A stretch of 64,000 nt of DNA from Pseudonocardia oceani (GTDB lineage Bacteria; Actinomycetota; Actinomycetes; Mycobacteriales; Pseudonocardiaceae), in NCBI RefSeq assembly GCF_019263585.2, contig NZ_JADQDF010000001.1, positions 5,958,501-6,022,500 on the forward strand, written 5' to 3'. Below are positions 51,312 to 61,051 of the stretch, piece after piece; position 1 is the first letter of the stretch; the number at the start of each line of letters is the position of its first letter. A program made the position numbers and the translations under genes. The notes beneath the pieces were generated by a model, which saw only the letters and a program-made list of their open reading frames with translations, did no database searches and was not told the origin of the DNA.

Positions 51312-53732
51312 ATGGCCGCCCCCGCGACGACGTCCACCCCCGCCGGCCTCCAGGTGCTCGACGCCTGGTGGCGGGCCGCCAACTACCTCTCCGTCGGGCA
51401 GATCTACCTGATGGACAACCCGCTGCTGCGCGAGCCGCTCGCCCCCGAGCACGTCAAGCCGCGGCTGCTCGGGCACTGGGGCACCACCCCGGGCCTGACG
51501 TTCCTGTGGGCCCACCTCAACCGCGTGATCGGCCGCGACGGGTGGAACGACGGGAAGGGCGACGCGCTGTTCGTCACCGGCCCCGGGCACGGCGGCCCCG
51601 CCGTCGTCGCGACGGCGTGGCTGGAGGGCACCTACTCCGAGCGCTACTCTCACGTGCCGCGCGACGCGGAGGGGATGAAGGCGCTGTTCGGGCAGTTCTC
51701 CTTCCCCGGAGGCATCCCGTCGCACGCGGCGCCGGAGACGCCGGGATCGATCCACGAGGGCGGCGAGCTGGGCTACGCGCTGGCGCACGCCTACGGCGCC
51801 GCGTTCGACAACCCCGACCTCCTCGTCGCCTGCGTCATCGGCGACGGCGAGTTCGAGACCGGTGCCCTGGCCGGGAGCTGGCAGGCCAACAAGTTCGCGC
51901 ACCCCGTCCACGACGGCACGGTGCTACCGATCCTGCACCTCAACGGCTACAAGATCGCCAACTCGACGGTCGCCGCGCGGATCCCGGAGTCCGAGCTGCT
52001 CGACCAGCTCCGCGGCCACGGCCACCGCCCGTACGTGCTGGAGGGGGGTTTCGACGGAGAAGACCCCGCCGCGGTCCACGTGCGGATGGCCGGCGTGATG
52101 GACGAGATCGTCGACGAGATCGTGCGGCTGCGGGCGCGGGCGGCCGAGCAGCTCGCCGCGGGGGAGGAGGTCGAGCGCCCGGCGTGGCCGGTGCTGGTGC
52201 TGCGCACGCCGAAGGGCTGGACGGGGCCGAGGGAGGTCGACGGCAAGCAGGTCGAGGGCAGCTTCCGCGCCCACCAGGTGCCGCTGGCCGAGACCCGCAC
52301 GAACGACGGGCACCGCGCCCAGCTGGAGCAGTGGATGCGCTCCTACCGGCCCGAGGAGCTGTTCGACGAGGACGGCGGGCTGCGCCCGGAGATCGCCGAG
52401 TTCGCGCCGCGCGGCACGAAGCGGATGAGTGCGACCCCGCACGCCAACGGCGGCGAGCTGCTGCGCGACCTGCGCCTGCCCGATTTCACCGCGTTCGGCG
52501 TCGACGTCCCCGAGCCCGGCTCCGGGCCGGTCGGCGCCACCGCGGTGCTCGGCCGCTGGCTCGCCGAGGTCGTGCGCCGCAACCCGCACGACTTCCGGAT
52601 CATGGGCCCGGACGAGACCGCGTCCAACCGGCTCCAGGACGTCTTCGACGCCACCGACCGGCAGTTCACCGGCGAGATCCGCGAGGGTGACGAGCACACC
52701 GCGCGCGCCGGGCGCGTGCTCGAGGTCCTCAACGAGCAGCTGTGCCAGGGCTGGCTGGAGGGCTACCTGCTCACCGGCCGCCACGGGCTGTTCAACTGCT
52801 ACGAGGCGTTCATCCACATCGTCGACTCGATGTTCAACCAGCACGCCAAGTGGCTCGCCGCGTGCCGCCACATCCCGTGGCGCCGGCCGATCGCGTCGCT
52901 GAACTACCTGCTCACCAGCCACGTCTGGCGCCAGGACCACAACGGGTTCTCCCACCAGGACCCCGGCTTCGTCGACCACGTGCTCAACAAGAAGCCCGAG
53001 ATCGTGCGCGTCTACCTGCCGCCGGACGCCAACACCCTGCTCTCCACCTACGACCACTGCCTGCGCACCCGCGACTACGTCAACGTCGTCGTCGCGGGCA
53101 AGAACCCCGGCCCGCAGTGGCTGACGATGGACGAGGCCGTGGCGCACTGCACGCGCGGCATCGGGATCTGGCCGTGGGCGTCGAACGCCGACGGGGAGGA
53201 ACCCGACGTCGTGCTGGGCTGCGCGGGCGACGTGCCGACGCTGGAGGCCGTCGCCGCGGTCTCGCTGCTGCGCGAGCACCTGCCCGAGCTGAAGGTGCGG
53301 CTGGTCAACGTCGTCGACCTCATGCGGCTGCAGGACGAGCGCGAGCACCCGCACGGGCTGTCCGACCGCGAGTTCGACGGCCTGTTCACCACCGACCGGC
53401 CCGTCGTCTTCGCCTACCACGGCTACCCGTGGCTGATCCACCGCCTGACCTACCGGCGCACCAACCACCGCAACATCCATGTGCGCGGCTACAAGGAGGA
53501 GGGCACCACGACGACGCCCTTCGACATGGTGATGCTCAACGACCTCGACCGCTTCCACCTCGTCGTCGACGTCATCGACCGCGTGCCCGGGCTCGCCGTG
53601 CGCCACAGCGCGCTGCGCCAGTTCATGCTCGACGAGCGGCTGCGCTGCCGGCGCCACACCCGCCTGCACGGCGAGGACGCGCCCGACGTGCGCGGCTGGG
53701 TCTGGCCGGAACCGAGCGGCCCCCGCCCGTGA
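51312..53732 (+). CDS. xfp: Xylulose-5-phosphate/fructose-6-phosphate phosphoketolase
   Basis: 806 aa, full length. [44 protein letters not shown] and the TPP site [14 protein letters not shown] occur in the first domain; [20 protein letters not shown] and [15 protein letters not shown] in the Pyr domain; a C-terminal domain follows. It splits xylulose 5-phosphate (or fructose 6-phosphate) with phosphate into acetyl phosphate and a smaller sugar phosphate. The next gene, acetate kinase, converts acetyl phosphate to acetate with ATP gain. Stress-type promoter, leaderless. Confidence 0.92.
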   Translation: MAAPATTSTPAGLQVLDAWWRAANYLSVGQIYLMDNPLLREPLAPEHVKPRLLGHWGTTPGLTFLWAHLNRVIGRDGWNDGKGDALFVTGPGHGGPAVVATAWLEGTYSERYSHVPRDAEGMKALFGQFSFPGGIPSHAAPETPGSIHEGGELGYALAHAYGAAFDNPDLLVACVIGDGEFETGALAGSWQANKFAHPVHDGTVLPILHLNGYKIANSTVAARIPESELLDQLRGHGHRPYVLEGGFDGEDPAAVHVRMAGVMDEIVDEIVRLRARAAEQLAAGEEVERPAWPVLVLRTPKGWTGPREVDGKQVEGSFRAHQVPLAETRTNDGHRAQLEQWMRSYRPEELFDEDGGLRPEIAEFAPRGTKRMSATPHANGGELLRDLRLPDFTAFGVDVPEPGSGPVGATAVLGRWLAEVVRRNPHDFRIMGPDETASNRLQDVFDATDRQFTGEIREGDEHTARAGRVLEVLNEQLCQGWLEGYLLTGRHGLFNCYEAFIHIVDSMFNQHAKWLAACRHIPWRRPIASLNYLLTSHVWRQDHNGFSHQDPGFVDHVLNKKPEIVRVYLPPDANTLLSTYDHCLRTRDYVNVVVAGKNPGPQWLTMDEAVAHCTRGIGIWPWASNADGEEPDVVLGCAGDVPTLEAVAAVSLLREHLPELKVRLVNVVDLMRLQDEREHPHGLSDREFDGLFTTDRPVVFAYHGYPWLIHRLTYRRTNHRNIHVRGYKEEGTTTTPFDMVMLNDLDRFHLVVDVIDRVPGLAVRHSALRQFMLDERLRCRRHTRLHGEDAPDVRGWVWPEPSGPRP

Positions 53733-54847
53733 CGCGGGTCCTGGTCGTCAACGCCGGGTCGTCGTCGGTGAAGCTGTCGCTGGTCGACGGCGACCGGACC
53801 GTGTGGAGCGAGTCGGTCGACCCCGCCGACGCCGGGGACGCCGTGGAGCGCCGGGCCGCGGAGGGCGGTGCCGAGTGGGGTGGTGCCGAGGGGGGTGGCA
53901 TCGACGCCGTCGGGCACCGCATCGTGCACGGTGGCACCCGCTTCACCGGGCCCGCGCTCGTCGACGACGCCGTGCTCGACGCGATCGCGGCGCTCGCCGA
54001 CCTCGCGCCGCTGCACCAGGGCCCCGCCGTCGACGCCCTGCGCCGCACCCGGGCCGCGCTGCCGGGCGTCGCGCAGGTGGCGTGCTTCGACACCGCCTTC
54101 CACCGCAGCCTGCCCGCCGCCGCGCACACCTACGCCGTGCCCGACCGCTGGCGCCACGGCCTCGGGGTGCGCCGCTACGGCTTCCACGGCCTCGCCCACG
54201 AGTGGTCGGCGCGCCGGGCCGCGGAGATCGTCGGACGGCCGGTGGGGGAGCTTCGGACCGTCACCGCGCACCTGGGCTCGGGCGCGTCGCTGTGCGCGGT
54301 GGACCGCGGCCGGTCGGTCGACACGACGATGGGCTTCACCCCGACCGCCGGGCTGGTGATGGGGACCCGCTGCGGTGACCTCGACCCGTCGGTGCCCCCG
54401 TACCTGCAGCGCCGCGGCGTGCCGGCCGACGAGGTGGGCCGGGCGCTGGACCGCGAGAGCGGGCTGCTCGCGTTGGCCGGGAGCTCCGACGTGCGCGACG
54501 TCGTCGGCCTGGCCGCCACCGGGGACGACGACGCGCTCATCGCGCTCGACGTCTGGGCCCACCGCGCCCGCGCCCTGGTCGCGGCCATGACCGCCGCGCT
54601 GGGCGGGATCGACGTGCTGGCCTTCAGCGGCGGGGTGGGGGAGCACCAGCCCGTCCTGCGGGCCCGGGTCGTCGACGGGCTCGGCTTCCTCGGCCTCGCG
54701 CTGGACCCTGCGGCCAACGAGGCGGCCGGCGGCGACGCCGACGTCACGGCCCCCGGCGCACCGGCCCGGGCGGTGGTGGTGACCGCCCGGGAGGACCTGG
54801 TGGTGGCGGAGCAGGTGCGGGCGCTCGTGCCGGCCGCGCGGACCTGA
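53729..54847 (+). CDS. ackA: Acetate kinase
   Basis: 372 aa, slightly short (about 400 usual). [19 protein letters not shown] (N-terminal phosphate site), [50 protein letters not shown] and [13 protein letters not shown] are complete. The GTG start overlaps the phosphoketolase stop (GTGA). The pair makes ATP and acetate from pentose phosphate. The stop codon lies inside the first copy of a 14-bp tandem repeat. Confidence 0.92.
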   Translation: MTRVLVVNAGSSSVKLSLVDGDRTVWSESVDPADAGDAVERRAAEGGAEWGGAEGGGIDAVGHRIVHGGTRFTGPALVDDAVLDAIAALADLAPLHQGPAVDALRRTRAALPGVAQVACFDTAFHRSLPAAAHTYAVPDRWRHGLGVRRYGFHGLAHEWSARRAAEIVGRPVGELRTVTAHLGSGASLCAVDRGRSVDTTMGFTPTAGLVMGTRCGDLDPSVPPYLQRRGVPADEVGRALDRESGLLALAGSSDVRDVVGLAATGDDDALIALDVWAHRARALVAAMTAALGGIDVLAFSGGVGEHQPVLRARVVDGLGFLGLALDPAANEAAGGDADVTAPGAPARAVVVTAREDLVVAEQVRALVPAART

Positions 54848-54924
54848 TCACGCGGACCTGATCACGCGGACCTGATCACGCGGACCTGATCACGCGGGGC
54901 TGATCACGCGGGGCCGATCACGCT
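54841..54924. repeat. 14-bp tandem repeat carrying TGATCA stops on both strands
   Basis: Six units of period 14: GACCTGATCACGCG at 54841, 54855, 54869 and 54883, then GGGCTGATCACGCG (54897) and GGGCCGATCACGCT (54911). Five contain TGATCA, a stop on each strand. The first unit holds the ackA stop; the last overlaps the stop of the convergent permease gene. Confidence 0.9.
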
Positions 54925-56258
54925 TCCCGCTGCGCCGACCGCTCCGTCCCGCGCTTCCGCAGCCGCTCGGCCCCGTACAGCAGCACGCCGAGCCCGAGCA
55001 GCAGGGCGGCGCGGAGCCAGACCGCGCCGGACTGCTGGGCCATCAGCGCCACGCAGGACAGGGCGCCGAGGATCGGGAGCACCAGCGGCACGCGGAAGTG
55101 GTCGGCCTCGCCGTCGTCGCGGCGGCGCAGGACGAGCACGGCGATGTTGGTGCTGAGGAAGCTCACCAGCAGGAGCAGGACGACGGTGTCGGCGAGCTCG
55201 GCCAGGTCGCCGGTGAGCGCCAGGGCCAGGGCCAGCGCGGTCGTCGCGACGATCGCGACCCACGGCGTGCGGCGCCCGGGCAGGACTCGCGCGAGCACCG
55301 GGGGCAGCAGCCCGTCCTCGGCCATCCCGTAGGCGAGGCGGCTGCTGAAGATGCCGGTGAGCAGGGCCGTGTTGGTCACCGCGACCAGCGCGATCACCGA
55401 GAACAGCCACAGCGGGACGCCGACGTCGGCGATCCGGACGACCTCCAGCAGCGGTCCGGTGGATCCGGCGAGCTGGTCGAGGGGGACGGTCAGCGTCACC
55501 GTGAGCCCGACCAGGACGTAGAGCGCCCCGGCGAGCAGCAGCCCGCCGAACAGCGCGCGCGGGAACGTGCGGCGCGGGTCGACCGTCTCCTCGACCATGT
55601 TGGCCGAGGTCTCGAACCCGACGAAGGAGTAGAACGCCAGTGCCGCCGCGGCGACGACGGCCGCGGCCACCCCGCCCGCGCCCTCGCCGGGCACCTGCGA
55701 CAGCTGCGCCGGGTCGGCCTGCCCGCGGCCCACGAGTACCGCCCCGAGCACGACGACCAGCACCAGCCCGGCCGACTCCAGCAGCGTCATCACGACGTTG
55801 GCGCGCATCGACTCGGTGATGCCACGCGCGTTGAGCAGGGCGAGCACCACCAGGAACCCGACGGCGACGGGCACGGGCGGCAGCGCGACCAGCGCGGCGA
55901 GGTACTCCCCGCCGAACGCGACCGCCAGCGCCCCGACGCTGGTGACCCCCGCCGCGATCCCGCAGAAGCCGACGAGGAACGCGACGCCCTCGCTGCGGAA
56001 GGCCCGGCGCGCGAACACCGCGGCGCCGCCCGCCCGCGGGAAGCGCGTGACGAGCTCGGCGTAGGACGCGGCCGTGAGCAGCGCGAGGCCGAGGGCCACG
56101 GCCAGCGCGAGCCACAGCGCCCCGCCCGCGCGGCCCGCGGCCTCGCCGACGAGGGTGTAGATGCCGGCGCCGAGGACGTCGCCGACGACGAACAGCGTCA
56201 GCAGGCGGCCGTCGAGGGCGCGGCGCAGCGGCGCGTCGTCCTGGGTGCGGGAGACCAT
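54918..56258 (-). CDS. APC family amino acid permease
   Basis: 446 aa with about 12 membrane helices. VVGDVLGAGIYTLVGEAAG (helix 1 with the Gly-rich unwound stretch), AELVTRFPRAGGAAVFARRAF, FYSFVGFETSANMVEETVDPRR (helix 6 region) and SSRLAYGMAEDGLLP are typical of APC superfamily transporters. Exchange of an amino acid or polyamine across the cytoplasmic membrane is expected; substrate not deducible. Its 3' end lies in the 14-bp repeat array shared with ackA. Confidence 0.85.
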   Translation of the reverse strand: MVSRTQDDAPLRRALDGRLLTLFVVGDVLGAGIYTLVGEAAGRAGGALWLALAVALGLALLTAASYAELVTRFPRAGGAAVFARRAFRSEGVAFLVGFCGIAAGVTSVGALAVAFGGEYLAALVALPPVPVAVGFLVVLALLNARGITESMRANVVMTLLESAGLVLVVVLGAVLVGRGQADPAQLSQVPGEGAGGVAAAVVAAAALAFYSFVGFETSANMVEETVDPRRTFPRALFGGLLLAGALYVLVGLTVTLTVPLDQLAGSTGPLLEVVRIADVGVPLWLFSVIALVAVTNTALLTGIFSSRLAYGMAEDGLLPPVLARVLPGRRTPWVAIVATTALALALALTGDLAELADTVVLLLLVSFLSTNIAVLVLRRRDDGEADHFRVPLVLPILGALSCVALMAQQSGAVWLRAALLLGLGVLLYGAERLRKRGTERSAQREA

Positions 56259-56298
56259 GGCGGCGGATTCCCCCGTCCCCGGCGGTACATGCGGGCCG

Positions 56299-56323
56299 GT
56301 TTCGGCGCCCTCCCGGCGGGCAC
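56299..56323 (+). promoter_or_regulatory. Sigma-B-like promoter (GGGCAC variant) for the MBL hydrolase
   Basis: GTTTC (56299-56303), 14 nt, GGGCAC (56318-56323), 9 nt to the ATG at 56333. The -35 is ideal while the -10 has T to C at its fourth base. Confidence 0.5.
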
Positions 56324-56332
56324 CCGGCCCCG

Positions 56333-57142
56333 ATGACCGGACCCGACGACCCGCCCGGCTCCCTGACCTTCGGCGGGACCGCCACGACGCTGCTGCGCCT
56401 GGGCGGGTTCACGCTGCTCACCGACCCGAACTTCCTGCACCGGGGCCGGCGGGTGCACCTGGGCTACGGCCTGACCTCGCGGCGCCGCACCGAGCCCGCG
56501 CTGGGCCCCGAGGACCTGCCGCTGCTCGACGGCGTGCTGCTCTCGCACCTGCACGGCGACCACTTCGACCGGATCGCCCGCGACCGCCTCGCCCCCGACC
56601 TGCCCGTCGTCACCACCCCGCACGCCGCCCGGCGCCTGCGCCGCTGGGGCTTCGAGGCGGCGACGGGCCTGCAGACGTGGGAGAGCCGGGAGATCCACCG
56701 CGACGGGGAGACGCTGCGGGTCACCGCGGTGCCCGGGCAGCACGGCCCGGCGGTCGTGCACCGCGCCCTGCCGCCGGTGATGGGCAGCGTCGTCGACCTC
56801 GAGCGCGGCGGGCGGCGGGTGCTGCGCGTCTACGTCACCGGGGACACGCTGCGGCGGCCCTGGCTGCGCTCGGTGCGCGAGCGTTTCCCCGACATCGACG
56901 TGATGGTCGCCCACCTCGGCGGCACGCGCGTGCTCGGCGTGCTCGTCACCATGGACGGCGAGCAGGGCGCCGACCTCGCGTCGTTGATCGACCCCGGCAC
57001 GACGGTGCCCGTGCACTTCGACGATTACCCGGTGTTCCGTTCGCCGCGCTCGGACTTCGTGGCCCGCATGGCGGCCCGGGGGACGGGCTCGCGGGTGCTG
57101 CTCGTGGACCGCGGCGGAACCGTCCCGCTCACGGCCCGCTGA
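56333..57142 (+). CDS. MBL fold metallo-hydrolase (UlaG-like)
   Basis: 269 aa. SLTFGGTATTLLRLGGFTLLTDP at the N-terminus, then the zinc-binding LLSHLHGDHFDR, VPGQHGPAV, VTGDTLRRPWL (metal-bridging Asp) and VPVHFDDYPVF (last His). This is the L-ascorbate-6-phosphate-lactonase-like clade of metallo-beta-lactamase-fold enzymes. Soluble, two zinc ions or manganese expected. Substrate unknown. It precedes the topoisomerase gene by 38 nt on the same strand, though that gene has its own promoter. Confidence 0.82.
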   Translation: MTGPDDPPGSLTFGGTATTLLRLGGFTLLTDPNFLHRGRRVHLGYGLTSRRRTEPALGPEDLPLLDGVLLSHLHGDHFDRIARDRLAPDLPVVTTPHAARRLRRWGFEAATGLQTWESREIHRDGETLRVTAVPGQHGPAVVHRALPPVMGSVVDLERGGRRVLRVYVTGDTLRRPWLRSVRERFPDIDVMVAHLGGTRVLGVLVTMDGEQGADLASLIDPGTTVPVHFDDYPVFRSPRSDFVARMAARGTGSRVLLVDRGGTVPLTAR

Positions 57143-57146
57143 GTGC

Positions 57147-57171
57147 GTATGCCGCGGGGCGGAAGGGGTAT
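57147..57171 (+). promoter_or_regulatory. Sigma-B-like promoter for topoisomerase IB
   Basis: GTATG (57147-57151), 14 nt, GGGTAT (57166-57171), 9 nt to the GTG at 57181. GGGTAT is the mycobacterial sigma-F -10 form. Confidence 0.65.
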
Positions 57172-57180
57172 CTGGGCACC

Positions 57181-58230
57181 GTGGACGACGCGATGCCCGA
57201 GGGGCTCGTACGCAGTGACCCCTCCGGTCCCGGTTTCTCCCGGCGCCGCCGCGGGCGCGGGTTCGGCTACGTCGACGCCTCGGGCGCGACGCTGACCGAT
57301 CCCGAGCACCTGGCGCGGGCCAAGGGGCTGGTGATCCCGCCGGCGTGGCAGGACGTGTGGATCAGCCCGGACCCGGCCGGGCACATCCAGGCCGTCGGCA
57401 CAGACGCGGCCGGGCGCCGCCAGTACCGCTACCACGACGTCTGGAACCAGGCCCGCGCCGCGGTGAAGTACGACCGCGTCCTGACGCTGGGCAAGCGGAT
57501 GCCGACGGTGCGGGAGGAGATCGCCGTGCGGCTGTCCCGCACCGGGCTCGACCGCGACCGCGTGCTGGCCGGCGCGGTGCGGATGCTCGACGTCGGCGTG
57601 TTCCGCGCGGGCGGCGAGGAGTACGCACCGGGGGAGGACGACGACGAGGAGGGCACGTTCGGCCTCGCCACCCTGCGCCGCGACCACGTCCGGCTGCGGC
57701 GCGGCGCCGTCGAGGTGCGCTACCTCGCGAAGGGCGGCATCGAGCGGACGGTCGCCCTGCGCGACCCGCTGCTGCACCGCTTCGTGGGCGGGCTGCTGCG
57801 CCGCCGCGGCGGCGGCGAGGACCTGCTGGCCCACCGCGTCGGGCGCGGCTGGCACGACGTGCGGGCCGAGGACCTCAACGCCGGGGTCAAGGAGCTCGTC
57901 GGCGGCGTCTACACCTGCAAGGACCTCCGCACCTGGAACGCCACCGTGCTCGCCGCCGCCACCCTGGCCGCAGCCGCGCCCGACGGCCCGCCCACCGCGG
58001 AGCGGACCCGCAAGCGGCTGCTGAAGGCCGCGGTCACCGAGGTGGCCGAGCACCTGGGCAACACCCCGACCGTCGCCCGCGCGTCCTACGTGGACCCCCG
58101 GGTGATCCAGCGGTTCGAGGAGGGCGTCACGATCGCCTCGGCCCTGCGCCGCGCCGGCGCCCCCGCCCCCTCCGACGACGCCGGACGTGCGGTGCTGGAG
58201 CGTGCGGTGGTGCGGCTGATCGAGGACTAG
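57181..58230 (+). CDS. Poxvirus-type DNA topoisomerase IB
   Basis: 349 aa. KGLVIPPAWQDVWISPDPAGHIQA, the motif AGRRQYRYHDVWN and KYDRVLTLGKRMPTVRE form the N-terminal DNA clamp. The catalytic domain contains TFGLATLRRDHV, KGGIERTV, YTCKDLRTWNATV (catalytic Arg and His region) and VARASYVDPRVIQRFEEG with the active-site Tyr. Such bacterial type IB enzymes relax supercoils via a 3'-phosphotyrosine without ATP. The start is set by the promoter 9 nt upstream. Confidence 0.92.
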   Translation: MDDAMPEGLVRSDPSGPGFSRRRRGRGFGYVDASGATLTDPEHLARAKGLVIPPAWQDVWISPDPAGHIQAVGTDAAGRRQYRYHDVWNQARAAVKYDRVLTLGKRMPTVREEIAVRLSRTGLDRDRVLAGAVRMLDVGVFRAGGEEYAPGEDDDEEGTFGLATLRRDHVRLRRGAVEVRYLAKGGIERTVALRDPLLHRFVGGLLRRRGGGEDLLAHRVGRGWHDVRAEDLNAGVKELVGGVYTCKDLRTWNATVLAAATLAAAAPDGPPTAERTRKRLLKAAVTEVAEHLGNTPTVARASYVDPRVIQRFEEGVTIASALRRAGAPAPSDDAGRAVLERAVVRLIED

Positions 58231-58258
58231 CGCCGCCTCCGGCCCCGGGCCCCGCCCC

Positions 58259-58281
58259 CTCCGCGCCGCGCGGGCGCGGAG
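58259..58281. terminator. Hairpin between convergent topoisomerase and FUSC genes
   Basis: CTCCGCGCC (58259-58267), loop GCGCG, GGCGCGGAG (58273-58281). It sits in the 59-nt gap between the two stop codons and can terminate both transcripts. Confidence 0.7.
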
Positions 58282-58289
58282 GAGGGTGG

Positions 58290-59366
58290 TCAGCGGTGCA
58301 GGTCGTCGAGGGCGTCGGACAGGGTCATCACGCACGCGGCCCGTACGTGCGACGCCACGTCCTCCACCCGCTCGCGCGGCCGCTCGCCGGTTCCGGCGCC
58401 CGTCCCGCCGCCCGACCCGCCGCCCTGCTCGTCCACCGATGGATCCGGGGCCCGCAGGGCGTCGACGGAGTCCGCCAGGCGCTCCACCAGGTCGGCCAGC
58501 GCGCCGTCGGGCGGGTGCTCGGGGCCGTCGGCGGGGTCGGCGAGCAGCACGGCCACCTGCACCGCGCGCTCGGCGACGCGGTCCAGGCGCAGCACGGTCT
58601 CCGGGGCGGCGAGCGGGGAGTCCACCTTCCCGATGCGGCGGCGCCGCGGGTTCCAGCGCATGCTGTCCCGCCCCTCCCACGCGGCGTCGTGGGCCTGGCG
58701 GACGGTGACGCGGGTGGCGCGGGCGCGCCCGACCCAGCGCTCCGCCTCGGCGGTGTCGCGTCCGTCGCGCACGCCCGCGGCCATCTCCCGCAGCAGCCCG
58801 CCGATCTCGCCGGCCAGGGCGTCGACCGCGGCCCGGGCGTCCTGCAGGTGCACCGGCGGCAGGACGAGCGTGTTGACGGTGGCGCCCAGCACCGAGCCGG
58901 CCGCACTGAACAGCACCCAGGCCACGAGCCCGTCGGGCTGCTCGGCGCTGCCGTTGACCAGCAGCAGCAGCGCGGTGACCGCGACCCAGTACCCGTCCTC
59001 GCCGAAGTGGCGCCAGCGCCCGGCGAGCAGCCCGGCGAGCACGACCAGCGGCACCGCGACCACCTGCTCCGGCACCAGCCGCCCGACGACGCCCGCGAGC
59101 AGCACCCCGACCAGCACCATCCCCGCCTGCCTCGCCGCCCCCGACCACGACCGCCGCACGGTGGTCGTGACGGCCAGGACCGCGGCGTAGGGGGCGAGGA
59201 AGGCCTGGGCGCGGCCGGCCTCGCCGGTCCACCGCAGCAGCAGCAGTGCCAGCGCTGCGGCCGCGGCGGCCTTGGCCGCCTGCACGAGCCCTTCGCGCTC
59301 CCGCCCGCGGCGCCGCAGCACCCTGGTGACGGCCTCGGGCAGGCCCGCCACCACCCGCCGGCCCAC
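58290..59366 (-). CDS. FUSC family membrane protein (aromatic acid exporter-like)
   Basis: 358 aa. An N-terminal half with about six hydrophobic segments ([61 protein letters not shown]) and a soluble C-terminal half with helical Ala/Arg-rich sequence, ending in a Gly-rich linker and a last helix. The [14 protein letters not shown] motif is the FUSC signature near the aromatic-acid-exporter AaeB type. Start is GTG at 59366. Substrate unknown. Confidence 0.75.
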   Translation of the reverse strand: MGRRVVAGLPEAVTRVLRRRGREREGLVQAAKAAAAAALALLLLRWTGEAGRAQAFLAPYAAVLAVTTTVRRSWSGAARQAGMVLVGVLLAGVVGRLVPEQVVAVPLVVLAGLLAGRWRHFGEDGYWVAVTALLLLVNGSAEQPDGLVAWVLFSAAGSVLGATVNTLVLPPVHLQDARAAVDALAGEIGGLLREMAAGVRDGRDTAEAERWVGRARATRVTVRQAHDAAWEGRDSMRWNPRRRRIGKVDSPLAAPETVLRLDRVAERAVQVAVLLADPADGPEHPPDGALADLVERLADSVDALRAPDPSVDEQGGGSGGGTGAGTGERPRERVEDVASHVRAACVMTLSDALDDLHR

Positions 59367-59459
59367 TAGCCGCCCGCGACGGCCGCCGCGTCGCGCCGGG
59401 CCCCCACCGTGAACGGGTGCAGGCGCCCGGCGGCGGCGACCGAGGCGGTGGCCGGCGCA

Positions 59460-60473
59460 TCACCCACCGTCGGCCACCGTATCCGCGGCCTGCGCGCGCC
59501 GCTCGCCCATCGGCACCGGCTCCCCGCGCGTGGTGTCGCGGCGGGTCTGGCGCTCGGACTCGGCGTTGATCTCGGCACCGAGCAGCACGATGTAGCTGGT
59601 GAGGTAGAGCCACAGCATCAGCACGACGACGCCGGCCAGTGCGCCGTAGGTGGCGTTGTACTTGCCGAAGTTGTTGACGTACAGGCTGAACGCCACGCTC
59701 CCGAGCACCCACAGCAGCGTCGCGACGACCGCGCCGGGGCTCGTCCAGCGGAACTTCGGGGCGTCGCGATCGGGCGCCACGCGGTACACCACGGCCAGCG
59801 CGACGACGACGACCCCGACCAGCAGCACCCAGCGCACCACCTGCGCCACCACGGTGCCGACGACGCCGAGCTGCAGCGCGTCGAGCACCGGCGGCACGAC
59901 GGCGACGAGGGTCAGGGCGACCAGCACGAACACGATCGCGCCGAGGGTCAGCGCGAGAGCGGTCCCGCGCAGGCGCAGGAACCCGCGGGTCTCGTCCTCG
60001 TCGTAGGCGAGGTTGATCGCCGACATGAGGTTGCTCGTGCCGCCCGACGCGCTCCACAGCGCGGCGAGGACCGACACGACCAGCCCGATCCCCAGTGCGC
60101 TGCCGCCCGGGGCGGTGAGGGACTGCAGCTGCCCCGCCACCAGCGGTTGGGTGTCCTGGGGCAGACCTGCGGCGAGGTCCTGCACCTGCCGGGCCACGGT
60201 CTCCGGGTCGGCGACCAGCCCGTACAGGGTGAGCGCGGCGATCAGGGCGGGGAACAGGGCGAGGAAGGCGAAGAAGGCGACGCCCCCGGCCAGTATCGAG
60301 ACGTTGTCGGCCTTGCCCTCGGCGAAGGCACGGCGCACCACCTGCCACCACCCCTTCGGCGGGATGGCGGCCGGGGTCTCGGCCCGCGATCCGGGCGGGG
60401 CGTGCTGCGAGCCGGCGTCACCGCGGCCGGCGTCACCGCGGCCGGCGTCCCCTCGGTGGGCGGTCGTGCTCAT
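59460..60473 (-). CDS. YihY/virulence factor BrkB family membrane protein
   Basis: 337 aa with six membrane helices. ADNVSILAGGVAFFAFLALFPALIA, SASGGTSNLMSAINLAYDEDE and SPGAVVATLLWVLGSVAFSLYV, then YGALAGVVVLMLWLYLTSYIVLLGAEIN, are the YihY/BrkB signature. A polar N-terminal tail carries a repeated GRGDAG unit encoded by a 15-bp repeat. Function in the family is not settled. GGAG lies upstream of the ATG. Confidence 0.85.
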   Translation of the reverse strand: MSTTAHRGDAGRGDAGRGDAGSQHAPPGSRAETPAAIPPKGWWQVVRRAFAEGKADNVSILAGGVAFFAFLALFPALIAALTLYGLVADPETVARQVQDLAAGLPQDTQPLVAGQLQSLTAPGGSALGIGLVVSVLAALWSASGGTSNLMSAINLAYDEDETRGFLRLRGTALALTLGAIVFVLVALTLVAVVPPVLDALQLGVVGTVVAQVVRWVLLVGVVVVALAVVYRVAPDRDAPKFRWTSPGAVVATLLWVLGSVAFSLYVNNFGKYNATYGALAGVVVLMLWLYLTSYIVLLGAEINAESERQTRRDTTRGEPVPMGERRAQAADTVADGG

Positions 60474-60560
60474 GTCGGGTCTCCTCGTCGTGCGCTCATC
60501 CGGGCAGGGATCCCCGCACCACGGGCTCTCACACCCGCCGGACGGCCGATCCCGGCTCGT

Positions 60561-60585
60561 GGTTCGAGCGTCCGGACCGGGGTAC
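60561..60585 (+). promoter_or_regulatory. Sigma-B-like promoter for DUF4267-gmhA
   Basis: GGTTC (60561-60565), 14 nt, GGGTAC (60580-60585). A 52-nt leader with GGAGAGGAG precedes the GTG at 60638. Confidence 0.62.
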
Positions 60586-60637
60586 CCGCCGCTCCGACCG
60601 GCCGACCCGGCCGCAACCGCCCCCGGAGAGGAGCACC

Positions 60638-61051
60638 GTGCACCTGCTTCCGCGCGTACTCGGCGCGATCACCGCCGCCTACAGCATCGTGATCACCGTC
60701 CGGCCCGAGGTGCTCGCCCGGCCCTGCGGGCTCACGGGCCCGACGGGGGAGGCGTCGGCCGCTGTCCGCACCCTGATCGGCGGCATCGGCGCGCGGGACA
60801 CCGCGATCGGCGCAGCCATGGTGCTCGCGCCCTACGGCCCGGCGCTGCGTGCGGCCGTCGCCGCCCGGGTCTTCTCCGACGCCGCCGACGTCGTGGTGTT
60901 CGGCCTGCAGCTCCCCGACGTGTCGCGGCGCCCGCGGATCGCCGGGTTCGCGCTGTTCTGGGCGGCGCTGTGCGCGTGGAGCGGGCGGTGGGCGTCGGGC
61001 CCGGGCACTCCGGGAGCCGCCGGACCCCTGCCGACGGCGGTGGCCCGGTGA
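60638..61051 (+). CDS. DUF4267-like small membrane protein
   Basis: 137 aa with four short hydrophobic segments: LLPRVLGAITAAYSIVITVRPEVLARP, LIGGIGARDTAIGAAMVLAP, AVAARVFSDAADVVVFGL and RIAGFALFWAALCAW. The GIGARDTAIG motif is typical of DUF4267 proteins. GTG start after GAGAGGAG. Its stop overlaps the gmhA start by 4 nt, so the isomerase is translated by coupling. Confidence 0.7.
   Translation: MHLLPRVLGAITAAYSIVITVRPEVLARPCGLTGPTGEASAAVRTLIGGIGARDTAIGAAMVLAPYGPALRAAVAARVFSDAADVVVFGLQLPDVSRRPRIAGFALFWAALCAWSGRWASGPGTPGAAGPLPTAVAR

Noticed and set aside
54841-54924. CRISPR-like array
   Set aside because: Period is only 14 bp with no spacers; it is a simple tandem repeat.
57025-60351. Open frame of 1108 codons on the minus strand
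   Set aside because: Covers topoisomerase IB, FUSC and YihY genes in the wrong frame; no recognisable domain.
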